DNA from: Corynebacterium pseudodiphtheriticum DSM 44287
Lineage (GTDB): Bacteria; Actinomycetota; Actinomycetes; Mycobacteriales; Mycobacteriaceae
Assembly: GCF_000688415.1 (NCBI RefSeq)
Contig: NZ_JIAH01000011.1
Location: 62,001 to 126,000 of the forward strand
DNA length: 64,000 nucleotides
Direction of reading: 5' to 3'
Below are positions 1-8,179 of the stretch, in pieces (position 1 is the first letter of the stretch; each line of letters opens with the position of its first letter). Both the position numbers and the translations under genes were made by a program. The notes beneath the pieces are model-generated. The model searched no databases. It was not told the origin of the DNA and saw only the letters and a program-made list of their open reading frames with translations.

Positions 1-388
1 GCTCAACCGTATGGTCGTAGCGCACCACCATCACCTCGGCACCGAACTGGCTATCAGTACCGAAGAACTGTGCCTGTAGGTGACGATTCCCGAGGGTATG
101 TGCAACTCGCAGTGCTTCTTGCACAGATGCTGGCGTGATAACCAAAACATCAGTCGGCTTGATCTTGACGACGAACAGCTTCTCGCCGTCGTCGTAAAGA
201 ACGTCCCCGTCTTTCAGCTCCGTGAAGTCACTGGAAAAACGCAGGGCAACTTCTGCACCGGAATTAGCGCGAGCGCGCTGTACACGCTTCAAGCGGGTTT
301 CGTTGTCGAATTCCACCCAGTCGATGGTGCGCTCAGAGCCACCATCTGGCAAATTCTCCAGGTTCCCGGGAATTTCGGTGATAATCAT
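1..388 (-). CDS. ureE: Urease accessory protein UreE (3'-truncated by window edge)
   Basis: Nickel metallochaperone that delivers Ni to the urease apoenzyme in the cytoplasm. I translated the minus strand: it begins MIITEIPGNLENLPDG and continues with a first domain rich in charged strands (DFTELKDGDVLYDDGEK) and a second domain with LRVAHTLGNRHLQAQF, the conserved GNRH motif of the UreE C-terminal domain. The ATG at 388 is preceded by AGAAAGG. About 129 codons are inside the window; the C-terminus, which may carry the histidine-rich Ni-binding tail, is outside. It lies 48 bp downstream of ureC and continues the ureABCE order, so ureFGD probably follow to the left. High confidence from family resemblance and context. 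Confidence 0.9.
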   Translation of the reverse strand, partial: MIITEIPGNLENLPDGGSERTIDWVEFDNETRLKRVQRARANSGAEVALRFSSDFTELKDGDVLYDDGEKLFVVKIKPTDVLVITPASVQEALRVAHTLGNRHLQAQFFGTDSQFGAEVMVVRYDHTVE

Positions 389-436
389 ATCTACCTTTCT
401 TGCAGTAGTCGGGCTGAAAACAGGGACCTGTTGTGA

Positions 437-2149
437 TTAGAACAAGAAGTAACGCTGCGTCATCGGCAGTTCCGTTGCTGGCTCTGCAGTGATGATTTCA
501 CCATCGACGGACAACTCGTAGGTCTCTGGATCCACCTTAATCTCTGGCGTAGCGTCGTTCAGGCGCATGTCCTTCTTCGAAATCTCGCGCATATTCTTGG
601 CTTCGACGAAACGACGAGCAATGCGCAATGTTTCTGGCACGCCAGCTTCCATGGCGGCCGTCGACAAGAAGGTGACCGAGTTACGGCGGGATGCGTGGCC
701 CAAAGCACCGTAGGAGTAACGCATGGTGCGAGGCTGTGGGGTCGGGATAGACGCGTTAGCATCACCCATGATCGAACGTACGACGTAGCCAGACTTCAGA
801 ACCATGCTTGGCTTCACGCCAAAGTTCTTCGGATCCCAGATGACGAGGTCCGCCAGTTTGCCTTCTTCTACCGATCCAACGGAGTGCGAGATACCAGAAG
901 CAATAGCTGGGTTGATCGTGTACTTCGCGATGTAACGCTTGATGCGCTCGTTATCGTTGTTTTCCGAGTCGCCAGCCAAAGAACCAAATTGTTCCTTCAT
1001 ACGGTGTGCGACCTGCCAGGTACGCAAAACGACTTCGCCGACGCGGCCCATTGCCTGCGAGTCAGAGGACGTGATGGACAAAATTCCGCGGTCATGCAAA
1101 ACGTCTTCTGCGGCAATCGTTTCTTTGCGGATACGCGAATCAGCGAACGCAACGTCTTCTGGAAGATCTGGGTTCAAGTGGTGACACACCATGATCATGT
1201 CCAGGTGCTCATCCATCGTGTTGACGGTATAAGGCAGTGTCGGGTTGGTAGACGCAGGCAAAACGTTATCCAGGCCAGCAACCTTCAAGATGTCTGGTGC
1301 GTGCCCACCGCCGGCGCCTTCCGTGTGGAAAGTATGGATTACGCGGTCCTTGAAAGCAGCGATGGTGTTATCGGCAAAGCCACCTTCGTTCAGAGTGTCT
1401 GTATGGATAGCGACTTGGATATCCATCTCATCGGCGACCGTAAGTGCCTGGTCGATGGTGTTGGCAGTAGCGCCCCAGTCCTCGTGAATCTTCAGGCCAA
1501 TGGCTCCGGCCTTGATTTGCTCACGCAGCGGGTTAGCATCCGAAGCGTGGCCTTTACCCAAGAAACCAACGTTGACAGAGAAGTTTTCCGTCGCACGAAT
1601 CATGTGGGTGATGTTATCGGCGCCAGCGGTAACCGTGGTTGCGTTCGTGGAATCGACCGGGCCGGTTCCGCCGCCAATCAGCGTGGTGGTGCCGTTGTCG
1701 AGAGCTGCTTCTACCTGCTCTGGTGAGATGAAGTGCACGTGGGTGTCAATAGCACCAGCGGTGATGATCTTTCCTTCACCGCCAATAACTTCGGTGCCCA
1801 CACCGATCATGACGTCGACATCGTCCATGATGTCTGGGTTACCGGCGTTGCCGATCTTCATGATCTTGCCGTCTTTTATCGCGATATCAGCGGTGAAGAT
1901 ACCTGTGTGGTCAATGACCGTTCCGTTGGTAATGACGAGGTCCGGAACCATATCATTACCGCGCATGCGCGAGTTCTGCCCCATACCATCGCGAATTACC
2001 TTGCCGCCGCCGAAGGATACTTCCTCGCCGTATTTAGTGAAATCTTTTTCCACACGGGCAATAAGGTTGGTATCGGCGAGACGAATGCCGTCGCCTGTCG
2101 TTGGGCCATGAAGCTCAATATATTGGCGTCGATCCATCTGAAAAGACAT
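437..2149 (-). CDS. ureC: Urease subunit alpha
   Basis: Catalytic subunit of urease, hydrolysing urea to ammonia and carbamate in the cytoplasm. The protein has 570 residues, the normal length. All dinickel-site residues known from Klebsiella urease can be placed with an offset of +3: H137 and H139 (THVHF), the carbamylated lysine K220 (GLKIHEDWG), H249, H275 (FHTEGAGGG), and D363 (SSDSQ). The flap-region catalytic pair C322-H323 (MVCHHLNP) is also present. The start [10 protein letters not shown] is standard for bacterial UreC. It is 53 bp downstream of ureB and is part of the ureABCE operon. The enzyme should be active as far as sequence can show. Confidence 0.98.
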   Translation of the reverse strand: MSFQMDRRQYIELHGPTTGDGIRLADTNLIARVEKDFTKYGEEVSFGGGKVIRDGMGQNSRMRGNDMVPDLVITNGTVIDHTGIFTADIAIKDGKIMKIGNAGNPDIMDDVDVMIGVGTEVIGGEGKIITAGAIDTHVHFISPEQVEAALDNGTTTLIGGGTGPVDSTNATTVTAGADNITHMIRATENFSVNVGFLGKGHASDANPLREQIKAGAIGLKIHEDWGATANTIDQALTVADEMDIQVAIHTDTLNEGGFADNTIAAFKDRVIHTFHTEGAGGGHAPDILKVAGLDNVLPASTNPTLPYTVNTMDEHLDMIMVCHHLNPDLPEDVAFADSRIRKETIAAEDVLHDRGILSITSSDSQAMGRVGEVVLRTWQVAHRMKEQFGSLAGDSENNDNERIKRYIAKYTINPAIASGISHSVGSVEEGKLADLVIWDPKNFGVKPSMVLKSGYVVRSIMGDANASIPTPQPRTMRYSYGALGHASRRNSVTFLSTAAMEAGVPETLRIARRFVEAKNMREISKKDMRLNDATPEIKVDPETYELSVDGEIITAEPATELPMTQRYFLF

Positions 2150-2202
2150 GGTGTATTACTCCTCTAGCTGGGTGTTTTAGGTATTGCGACGAGAGTTTGG
2201 GA

Positions 2203-2514
2203 CTAGTCGAGCTTGCCGTTGACTTTGCCGTTGAAGCCGTGAATCTCACGGTCGCCTGCGAAATCGATCAGGTTAACAGTGCGGGAATCGCCGGGTTCTA
2301 GACGGATTGCGGTTCCTGCCGGAATATCGAGGCGCTTACCATGGGCAGCCTCACGGTCGAAGTCCAGCTCTGCATTGGCTTCAGCGAAGTGGAAGTGCGA
2401 GCCAACCTGGACGGGACGGTCACCGGAGTTGGTGACTTCCAGAGTTATCGCCTCACGGCCTTCATTCAATGTGATGGGACCATCTTCTGAGATAAAGAAT
2501 TCACCAGGAATCAA
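2203..2514 (-). CDS. ureB: Urease subunit beta
   Basis: Structural beta subunit of urease (103 residues, separate from gamma as in most bacteria, not fused as in Helicobacter). It begins [17 protein letters not shown] and contains the conserved [19 protein letters not shown] stretch that packs against UreC, then [16 protein letters not shown] and [13 protein letters not shown]. The gene lies 45 bp downstream of ureA and 53 bp upstream of ureC. Nothing unusual is seen. Confidence 0.97.
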   Translation of the reverse strand: MIPGEFFISEDGPITLNEGREAITLEVTNSGDRPVQVGSHFHFAEANAELDFDREAAHGKRLDIPAGTAIRLEPGDSRTVNLIDFAGDREIHGFNGKVNGKLD

Positions 2515-2559
2515 GGTTTTTCTCCTTTGTAGTTATGCAATCAGTTCGGGGACGATGGT

Positions 2560-2862
2560 CTAGCGGATTGGGCGGTGCACGGTGACCAGTTTGGTTCCGT
2601 CGCGGAAGGTCGCTTCAACCTGCACATCGGAAATCATTTCCGGGACGCCTTCCATGACATCTTCGCGGCTGAGGTAGGTGACACCTTCACTCATCAGGTC
2701 CGCTACGGATTTACCGTCGCGTGCACCCTCGAGTAGTTCGGCGGTGATATAGGCGACTGCTTCTGGTCGATTCAGCTTGAGACCGCGTTCTTTACGTCGG
2801 CGAGCTAGGTCGCCTGCGACGACAATCATCAGTTTGTCTTGTTCACGCTCTGTCAAGTGCAT
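2560..2862 (-). CDS. ureA: Urease subunit gamma
   Basis: Small structural subunit of urease (100 residues, standard length). It starts [20 protein letters not shown] and contains [21 protein letters not shown] and the C-terminal [18 protein letters not shown], all typical of UreA. The ATG follows a strong ribosome site (GGAGGA, 7 nt before the start). It is the first gene of the urease operon; the 100-bp gap upstream, shared with the end of the permease gene, must hold any operon promoter. I could not pick a convincing -35/-10 pair there, so co-transcription with the permease gene is also possible. Confidence 0.97.
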   Translation of the reverse strand: MHLTEREQDKLMIVVAGDLARRRKERGLKLNRPEAVAYITAELLEGARDGKSVADLMSEGVTYLSREDVMEGVPEMISDVQVEATFRDGTKLVTVHRPIR

Positions 2863-2918
2863 TGATTTCCTCCAAGAACTAGTTAGTGATTAAGGCATTG
2901 AGACCGGATATGGTCGAG

Positions 2919-2949
2919 GGCGCCGAGGGTAACAGCCTCCTTCGGCGCC
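2919..2949 (-). terminator. Hairpin between permease gene and ureA (possible terminator)
   Basis: GGCGCCGA at 2919-2926 pairs perfectly with TCGGCGCC at 2942-2949, a stable 8-bp GC-rich stem 14 nt after the permease stop codon. No T-run follows on the minus strand, so it may be a weak terminator or a processing site that lets some transcription continue into ureA. Confidence 0.4.
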
Positions 2950-2962
2950 ACTGAGTGTGTGG

Positions 2963-4144
2963 TTAAGCTGGTCGCCACGGGCCTTCGCCCGGATCTTTCA
3001 CCGGCTCAGGCTCATCCTTCAGGCCTTTTCCGCCCATACCGATGTCGACAAGCTCATTTGGATCATCTTTACCTGCCTTACCTTTCGGCGGTTTATTCTT
3101 CTTGCCTATGAATTTATCGAACAGCCCATTCTGATACATCACCGTTCCGAGGATCATCAAGATACCGAGGAACTGCAAGGCGGATGGAACTTCACCGAAC
3201 AGTGGCCAGGCAATGACAACCGAGGACACTGGCGAGAGCAGCAGGATACCAGCGGACAGAGTTGGATCCAGCCAGACCGAACCCCACTGAACGAACGTCC
3301 AAGCAACAGCTTGACCAAGGGTGGCCAGCATCAGCAGCATCAGCCAGTTGGTCGCGGTCAGTGGATCACCCAAGGCGGTTTCTGGGTTTTCCAGAGGCAG
3401 CTGGCCGTCGACAAGCACACCATGGGTGAAGTCGAATCCACCGCGAGAAGAACCAGTGTGAGCCCAGACGAACGGAGCAACCATCTGCGCGGCCGCGGTG
3501 TACATCATTGGCTGTACATACAGGTCCTTACGAGGAGCGGTAGTACCAGCTTTACGCGAGAAGTACAGGTAGAACGAGTAGCAGATACCGGAGGTCAAGC
3601 CAAGCAGGGTTCCCAACAATGGGGTACTAACGCCATAGATTGAGGATGGGCCTGTGGATTCTGATGGCTCGAAGACGCCACCGGTCAACGCAACACCGAC
3701 GATCATGATCGGCACCAGAATCAGGAACACCGGTGGGATCTTATATTTATCGAAGATCGCTGTCAGCATCGGAACGATGATGACCTGAAGGTTCAGCAGA
3801 ATTGCTGCAATACCGGCACCAACGTAGAAAATTGAGTAGTTCCATGCGGTGAAGTCCACACCCAGGAACAGGCCCGCCACAACGGACATGATGATGCCCT
3901 TCCGCGGCAACGAACCTTTATTTTTGATTTCGCGGAGACCAATCGGCAGCAGAGCTAGGAAACCGATGGACACACGCAGGAATGCCTGAGTTGCCGGGTC
4001 CATATTGGAAGCCTTGACCCAGATTGGGGTGAAGGCCAACAGGGCGGTACCAATGGCGAGAATCAGGACGGCTTTGCCTTGTTTTACAGGCTTAACCGGA
4101 GCATGTTTCCGGCTTGTAGCCTTTGTCGTCTGTGTCGCGTTCAT
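2963..4144 (-). CDS. DMT-superfamily (EamA) permease
   Basis: Integral membrane transporter of the drug/metabolite transporter superfamily, substrate unknown. From the ATG at 4144 it has 393 residues with about ten hydrophobic helices in two EamA repeats. The first runs from AVLILAIGTALLAFTPIWVKAS through GAGIAAILLNLQVIIVPMLTA; the second begins GTLLGLTSGICYSFYLYFSRK. A charged cytoplasmic tail rich in K, P and G follows. An upstream TTG at 4162 would add six residues, but the promoter just upstream (TTAACA-17-TAGAAT) places transcription start at or next to the ATG, so the ATG is preferred. It sits directly upstream of ureA in the same direction. A role in urea, ammonia or nickel handling is only a guess from position. 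Confidence 0.85.
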   Translation of the reverse strand: MNATQTTKATSRKHAPVKPVKQGKAVLILAIGTALLAFTPIWVKASNMDPATQAFLRVSIGFLALLPIGLREIKNKGSLPRKGIIMSVVAGLFLGVDFTAWNYSIFYVGAGIAAILLNLQVIIVPMLTAIFDKYKIPPVFLILVPIMIVGVALTGGVFEPSESTGPSSIYGVSTPLLGTLLGLTSGICYSFYLYFSRKAGTTAPRKDLYVQPMMYTAAAQMVAPFVWAHTGSSRGGFDFTHGVLVDGQLPLENPETALGDPLTATNWLMLLMLATLGQAVAWTFVQWGSVWLDPTLSAGILLLSPVSSVVIAWPLFGEVPSALQFLGILMILGTVMYQNGLFDKFIGKKNKPPKGKAGKDDPNELVDIGMGGKGLKDEPEPVKDPGEGPWRPA

Positions 4145-4151
4145 GAAGCCT

Positions 4152-4180
4152 ATTCTATTCAAGTAATAAGTTTTTGTTAA
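4152..4180 (-). promoter_or_regulatory. Sigma70-type promoter of the DMT permease, leaderless
   Basis: Minus-strand TTAACA (4180-4175), a 17-nt spacer, and TAGAAT (4157-4152). Each hexamer matches the consensus at five of six positions and the spacing is ideal. Only 7 nt separate the -10 box from the ATG at 4144, so the transcript should begin at or within a base or two of the start codon. Leaderless mRNAs are common in actinobacteria. Confidence 0.6.
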
Positions 4181-4648
4181 CTCACAGCTTGCCGAAAAAA
4201 TTTTCTATTTAACTCCTCCATAACTGGCATCTAACTAGCTGGACCTATAGAGCAGGCTTATATATCACCCACACATTAGCTAACCACTAACGGGGGTAGA
4301 AACATTGCAATAACTTTAATTTATTCCATAAAAAATCCTGGAAATAGCTGAGATTTTCCCAAAAAAGTACGTTCAACTGCAGATTTGAATAATGACAGAT
4401 CAACATATTCCTGGGAATAACCTGGACCACAAAAATCCATCTAAGACATCGAAATATTGTCAACCCTGTCACAACGCCGCAAGGGACTAACATCACCATC
4501 GGTGAAATATCGCGCTTTTTCGAACCTTGTTTCTATACAATTTGAGACTTAGGACACGAGCCATTGCAGTGGCACTGTTCAGAACTCGAAAGCAGCTGCC
4601 AAAACTCAGACCGGTTCTGATTTTTCATATTTTCTGCCTAGAGACGAG
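4181..4648. other. AT-rich intergenic region with no recognised gene
   Basis: Roughly 470 bp, clearly richer in A/T than its surroundings, between the permease promoter and the inverted repeat at 4649. Open frames here (for example 4287-4499 on the minus strand) lack a ribosome site, have unlike codon use and resemble nothing I know. I see no tRNA, transposase fragment or long repeat. Confidence 0.5.
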
Positions 4649-4709
4649 AAGACCGGAGCAAACCGGTCGCACGATGAATAATCATGCTTACTCGGTTTGC
4701 TCCGGTCTT
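4649..4709. repeat. 17-bp perfect inverted repeat (hairpin)
   Basis: AAGACCGGAGCAAACCG at 4649-4665 is repeated in perfect inverted form (CGGTTTGCTCCGGTCTT) at 4693-4709, with a 27-nt spacer. It lies 67 bp beyond the 3' end of the last secreted-protein gene on the minus strand, so it is probably that operon's terminator, possibly bidirectional. No long T-run follows on either side. The 27-nt loop is unusually long for an intrinsic terminator, so a protein-binding site is an alternative. Confidence 0.6.
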
Positions 4710-4776
4710 ACGGAATTACGCTCTATACAAGCCTGCCCAGGATTTTAGTTCAGTGGTCCCAGCCCCACCCCGCGCT

Positions 4777-5379
4777 TTAACTAAACAGGTTCGATGAACT
4801 AGAACTCAACAATCCTCCGTTGCCCAGGCCTGGGCGCTGCGGAGGCTTTGGGGCCTCGTCCGGTTTGGCATCCTCAGGACTCTGGCCTGGGGCTGGCCTG
4901 TGGCCATCTTCAGTACCCGGTTTGTGATCTGGCATCTTCTCGGGTGCACCACCCGGCGCGGGCGCATCAGCCTCTCCGACCCGAATTTGTTGGAATGTCT
5001 CCGGCTTACCGGCGATGCCCACCGTAATGGTCTCGCCCACACGCAGCTGATACAGCGTTGGGATGGCGTACTCGAACGATACGAGATCCGAGCCAAAAGC
5101 TTCTTGGCGGGAAGCAAGCACTGTCTGTTGGTGGGTGCGGTCGTTAAACAGAATAGAAACGTACTGCGATTTACGTCCCGCCTCCAGCAATACCTTGCCG
5201 GTGAGCTTCGTGTCGCCGACTTTCACCGGATTAACAATGACCTGCTTCGTCGCATCAGATGCCTCGTTCTGTACGGACGCCACAGGTTGCGCTTGTGCTT
5301 CAGTAGCCAGCGAAGCCACCGCCGGAATAGCGAGAGAAACTGAAACTAGTGCCGCTGCGAATACACGCTGGTTGTTCAT
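4777..5379 (-). CDS. Secreted protein of unknown function, paralogue 3 (short, single domain)
   Basis: I do not recognise a named family. The 200-residue protein starts with a Sec signal peptide (MNNQRVFAAALVSVSLAIPAVASLATEAQA, cleavage likely after AQA near residue 30). One predicted beta-rich domain follows (about 45-135: VKVGDTKLTGKVLLEAGRK ... LVSFEYAIPTLYQLRVGETITVGIAGK), then a proline- and acid-rich tail ending GGLLSSSSSNLFS. The domain aligns by eye with those in the two genes upstream. Compared with the neighbour, whose tail continues past SSNIGDFFKTLAAV into a hydrophobic helix, this protein stops just at that point and may be truncated. It lies 35 bp after the neighbouring gene, probably co-transcribed. 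No LPXTG sortase motif is present. Confidence 0.8.
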   Translation of the reverse strand: MNNQRVFAAALVSVSLAIPAVASLATEAQAQPVASVQNEASDATKQVIVNPVKVGDTKLTGKVLLEAGRKSQYVSILFNDRTHQQTVLASRQEAFGSDLVSFEYAIPTLYQLRVGETITVGIAGKPETFQQIRVGEADAPAPGGAPEKMPDHKPGTEDGHRPAPGQSPEDAKPDEAPKPPQRPGLGNGGLLSSSSSNLFS

Positions 5380-5414
5380 GCAGAATTCCTTTCAGGAGAA
5401 TCGCGGACCGCAAG

Positions 5415-6512
5415 TTAAATCTTGATGTTGAACTGCGCAAGGAAACCACGCAGTGGTTGTAGGAAGTGTGCATCACTGAAACCTTGGGTGAATAGCTTAA
5501 CGACGCCAGACACAACTCCAACTACTCCACCGACGGCTGCGAGGGTCTTGAAGAAGTCACCAATATTCGAGCTTCCCTGCAACGCACCTTTGTCAATCTC
5601 TGGTTTTTTACCGCCTTCACCAGGAAGTTTTGGAGCCTCTGGCTTCTTTTCTGGTGCCTTCGGCGCCTCTGGCTTCTTTTCTTCACTAGGCTTTTGATCT
5701 TCTGGCTGGTTTTCGCCAGGCTTCATGCCTTCGTTTTCAGGAGTCTTAGGATCTGCCGGCTTGTTCTCGGACATTCCCGGTTTTTCCGGCTGCTGTTCTT
5801 TGCCTCCTGGCTGTTTATCCTTATCGCCAGGTTTCGTGTCTTCAGCATCTCCAGCAGGCTTTTGTTCATCAGCCTCTGGTTTCTTCTCTGTTTCAGGATT
5901 CGGGACTTGCTGCTCGCCTTCTGGCTTCGCCTCGCCCTCCGGTTTTTTACCATCTTCCGGCATCGGGGACTGCTGGCCCTCCCCTGGTTTGTTCCCGCCC
6001 TCCGGCTGCTGTTCTTTATCCTGCGGTTGTGGTGCCGGTTGCTCTACTTCTGGCTTGTGCTCATTCCCCGAATCCGGAACTGGTGCTGGGTTCGTTTCCG
6101 GCGTTAGTGCTTTTTGCACAGTGACGGTTCGGAAGGTATTTGTCTTGCCTGCAATACCAACGGTAACCGTTTCGCCTTCCTGCAGAGGGCGCAAAGTCGG
6201 AACAGTATATTCAAATGCAACCAGATCCGTTCCCGCGGTACCTTCCCGCGTTACTTGCACTTGTTCACTGTGCAAGCGTTGAGGGAAAAGAACTGTAACG
6301 GATTGCGTATTTCGGCCATCCTCCAACAGAACTTTGCCGGTGATCTTCGCATCACCAACCCGAGGTTGATCAACAATAACCTGCTTGGAAGCATCATCGG
6401 CAACAACCGGTGCGATTTCTTGCGCGTGCGCAACAGGCGAAATAGTAGAAACAGAAGGAATAGCGAGCGACCCCAGGGCCGCGATAGCAACAACTACGCG
6501 CTTGTTAAGCAT
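5415..6512 (-). CDS. Secreted proline-rich protein of unknown function, paralogue 2
   Basis: 365 residues from the ATG at 6512, chosen because GAAAGG precedes it and a signal peptide (MLNKRVVVAIAALGSLAIPSVST ... AHA) begins there; the frame is open further upstream without a signal. After cleavage comes one beta-rich domain (VDQPRVGDAKITGKVLLEDGR ... LVAFEYTVPTLRPLQEGETVTVGIAGK). A region of about 170 residues built of P, E, K, G and Q follows (repeated PEGE, KPE, PKAPEKKPEAPK units), which would be extended and could cross the cell wall. A C-terminal hydrophobic helix (FFKTLAAVGGVVGVVSGVVK) and a short tail end the protein. No sortase signal. Function unknown; surface exposure or outer (myco)membrane interaction is inferred. 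Confidence 0.82.
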   Translation of the reverse strand: MLNKRVVVAIAALGSLAIPSVSTISPVAHAQEIAPVVADDASKQVIVDQPRVGDAKITGKVLLEDGRNTQSVTVLFPQRLHSEQVQVTREGTAGTDLVAFEYTVPTLRPLQEGETVTVGIAGKTNTFRTVTVQKALTPETNPAPVPDSGNEHKPEVEQPAPQPQDKEQQPEGGNKPGEGQQSPMPEDGKKPEGEAKPEGEQQVPNPETEKKPEADEQKPAGDAEDTKPGDKDKQPGGKEQQPEKPGMSENKPADPKTPENEGMKPGENQPEDQKPSEEKKPEAPKAPEKKPEAPKLPGEGGKKPEIDKGALQGSSNIGDFFKTLAAVGGVVGVVSGVVKLFTQGFSDAHFLQPLRGFLAQFNIKI

Positions 6513-6710
6513 AGTAAAAGGCCTTTCAGAAAACGGCGGGACAAAATATTTGGTTTTATCTTTAACCGAAATTTGTAATAACTGCTTGAAAAAGGGTGGG
6601 AGAATTCTGGGGTTAACGTCCCAATATGGTTTTCGACCGCTAGCGTGTTTAGCTGGCTGCTCCGACACCGCCAACGGCCTTGCCTTCCGACAATCTGGCG
6701 AATTTTTAAC

Positions 6711-7718
6711 TTAAGCCTTCACCACGACGGTTTGGATTTCCGCCAACTTGCCGACCGGTCCGATCTTGACTTGCTCGCCTACCTGTAGTTTCAGGCTCTC
6801 CGGCACCGTAATCTCGAAATTCACAAAACCTTGTGCATCCTTCTGTGCGCTCTGCACACTCACCTGCGCAAACAGCGACCGGGGGAAGAAGGCTGCAATC
6901 TTCTGCTCCGAAACATCCTCGGGCAGTTTCACTTTCCCGGTTATTGTCTGAGCTCCAGCAGCAATCTCGTCGACAAGAATCTGTGTCTGCTGCGTTTGTG
7001 CACCATTATCTGCGCCATCCGCGCTACCTTCCCCGCCACCTGAGCCTTCCGCTTCCACCAGCAACATAGCACCACCGTTACGTATGCGCTGTGGCGTCGG
7101 TGCGCCCTCCCCCGTGTATACAAACACCTGGTGGTGTTCCCGCAGTTGCAGGCCGTCCGGAACCGGGATTTCGAATTTCACCAATTCAGCTTTGCCCGGG
7201 TTTTTCTTCTTCGCAGTAACCGTGACAAAGTTACGGCGCGGAAGTGCTGCGCTAATTTTCTGCTCGTCCTGGTCTGCCTGGAGATACACCGTACCGGTCA
7301 CGGTCCGGGCCCCAGCTTTGATGCGGTCTACGCTCACGCCGGTCTGGTAGTTACGATCCAGGTCGCCCGTTCCTCCACCGTTTCCTGGCTTATCAGTGTT
7401 TTGGTCAATGGTGCCAGCTGCAGCTCGCACCAAAGCTAGGTTGAGCCCGGCTTTGGAGATACCTAATTCTTCGATAACCTGCGTCAAGTCGCTATCCGAC
7501 AGTTGAGCAATTTGCTGGACCGACAACCCACACGAGACCTTCAAATGCTTGGCGACGACAATCGAGACGTCCCCCTTGAAACCTGCGTCTTCGACGACCT
7601 GCTTGCCGCATCCCAGGTGCGACGGCGCTGCCTGGGCAATTGGCGAAAGAGTGGAGACAGTGGGTGCCACGATGGACAGGGACAAGATAGCTGTAGCCAG
7701 AACGCGCTTGTTAAGCAT
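6711..7718 (-). CDS. Secreted two-domain protein of unknown function, paralogue 1
   Basis: 335 residues from the ATG at 7718 (ribosome site GAAAGG; the initial codons are nearly identical to paralogue 2, MLNKRV). Signal peptide to about AQA (residue 30). Next is a helical segment of about 70 residues with two cysteines (LGCGKQVVEDAG ... HLKVSCGLSVQQIAQLSDSDL), which may form a disulfide. Then come two copies of the roughly 90-residue beta-rich domain found singly in the two following genes: VDRIKAGARTVTGTVYLQAD and VDEIAAGAQTITGKVKLPED, each followed by a FE(I)PVP-type strand and a GE-V-V motif. They are joined by a glycine- and alanine-rich linker. First gene of the trio, with a candidate promoter at 7860-7889. 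Function unknown. Confidence 0.82.
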   Translation of the reverse strand: MLNKRVLATAILSLSIVAPTVSTLSPIAQAAPSHLGCGKQVVEDAGFKGDVSIVVAKHLKVSCGLSVQQIAQLSDSDLTQVIEELGISKAGLNLALVRAAAGTIDQNTDKPGNGGGTGDLDRNYQTGVSVDRIKAGARTVTGTVYLQADQDEQKISAALPRRNFVTVTAKKKNPGKAELVKFEIPVPDGLQLREHHQVFVYTGEGAPTPQRIRNGGAMLLVEAEGSGGGEGSADGADNGAQTQQTQILVDEIAAGAQTITGKVKLPEDVSEQKIAAFFPRSLFAQVSVQSAQKDAQGFVNFEITVPESLKLQVGEQVKIGPVGKLAEIQTVVVKA

Positions 7719-7859
7719 GAGAGGGCCTTTCACAGTAAACAACAAAACGGAAACTGATCGTCAAAGTTCGATTCCGCTAGCGCGAGCACTGGACTCAGAT
7801 ATTCCCAGGCTTCTGCCAGAAGGCATTGTCATCGAATCACTTGGTTGATCGATCGCAGA

Positions 7860-7889
7860 AAACTAGTCCGTTATTTGTTTGGTTGTCAA
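7860..7889 (-). promoter_or_regulatory. Candidate promoter of the secreted-protein trio
   Basis: Minus-strand TTGACA (7889-7884, perfect consensus), an 18-nt spacer and TAGTTT (7865-7860). Transcription would start about 135 nt before the paralogue 1 start codon, giving a fairly long untranslated leader. The rest of the 7719-8030 gap shows no gene. Confidence 0.45.
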
Positions 7890-8030
7890 AACAAGGTCAC
7901 TACCAGTGCTTTTGTTGCTAAAAATAATCTGAATAGTTCATTAAAACTCCATCGTTAAGCTTGGGGTTTACTGAACCGTCGGAGAAGTTAAGCAACCACA
8001 CAAAATGGGACACCCCGGCGCACCCTCCCC

Positions 8031-8074
8031 AAAAAACACAAAACCGGAGCGCCCCATTCAATGAGGCGCTCCGG
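8031..8074 (-). terminator. Intrinsic terminator of ileS
   Basis: CCGGAGCGCC (8044-8053) pairs perfectly with GGCGCTCCGG (8065-8074). On the minus strand the stem is followed by GGTTTTGTGTTTTTT (complement of 8031-8045), a good U-tract. It lies about 105 bp beyond the ileS stop codon. Confidence 0.85.
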
Positions 8075-8179
8075 GAAGTTTCACCGTCTGCGGTAAACCA
8101 CTAGCACTCAGACCCAATTTACCGGGAAGGTAACCAGGGCTATCTCAGTTTGGCAAGCGTTTGCGGGCGCGTTGTTTAC

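Noticed and set aside
695..1726. Long plus-strand open frame (343 codons) opposite ureC
   Set aside because: Shadow of ureC on the other strand: no ribosome site, odd composition (many R, V, H), and ureC is beyond doubt.
4287..4499. 70-codon minus-strand frame in AT-rich gap
   Set aside because: No ribosome site, no recognisable signature, rich in C, F, L as expected from AT-rich noncoding DNA.
4527..4748. 73-codon plus-strand frame
   Set aside because: Runs through the 17-bp hairpin; no ribosome site or homology.
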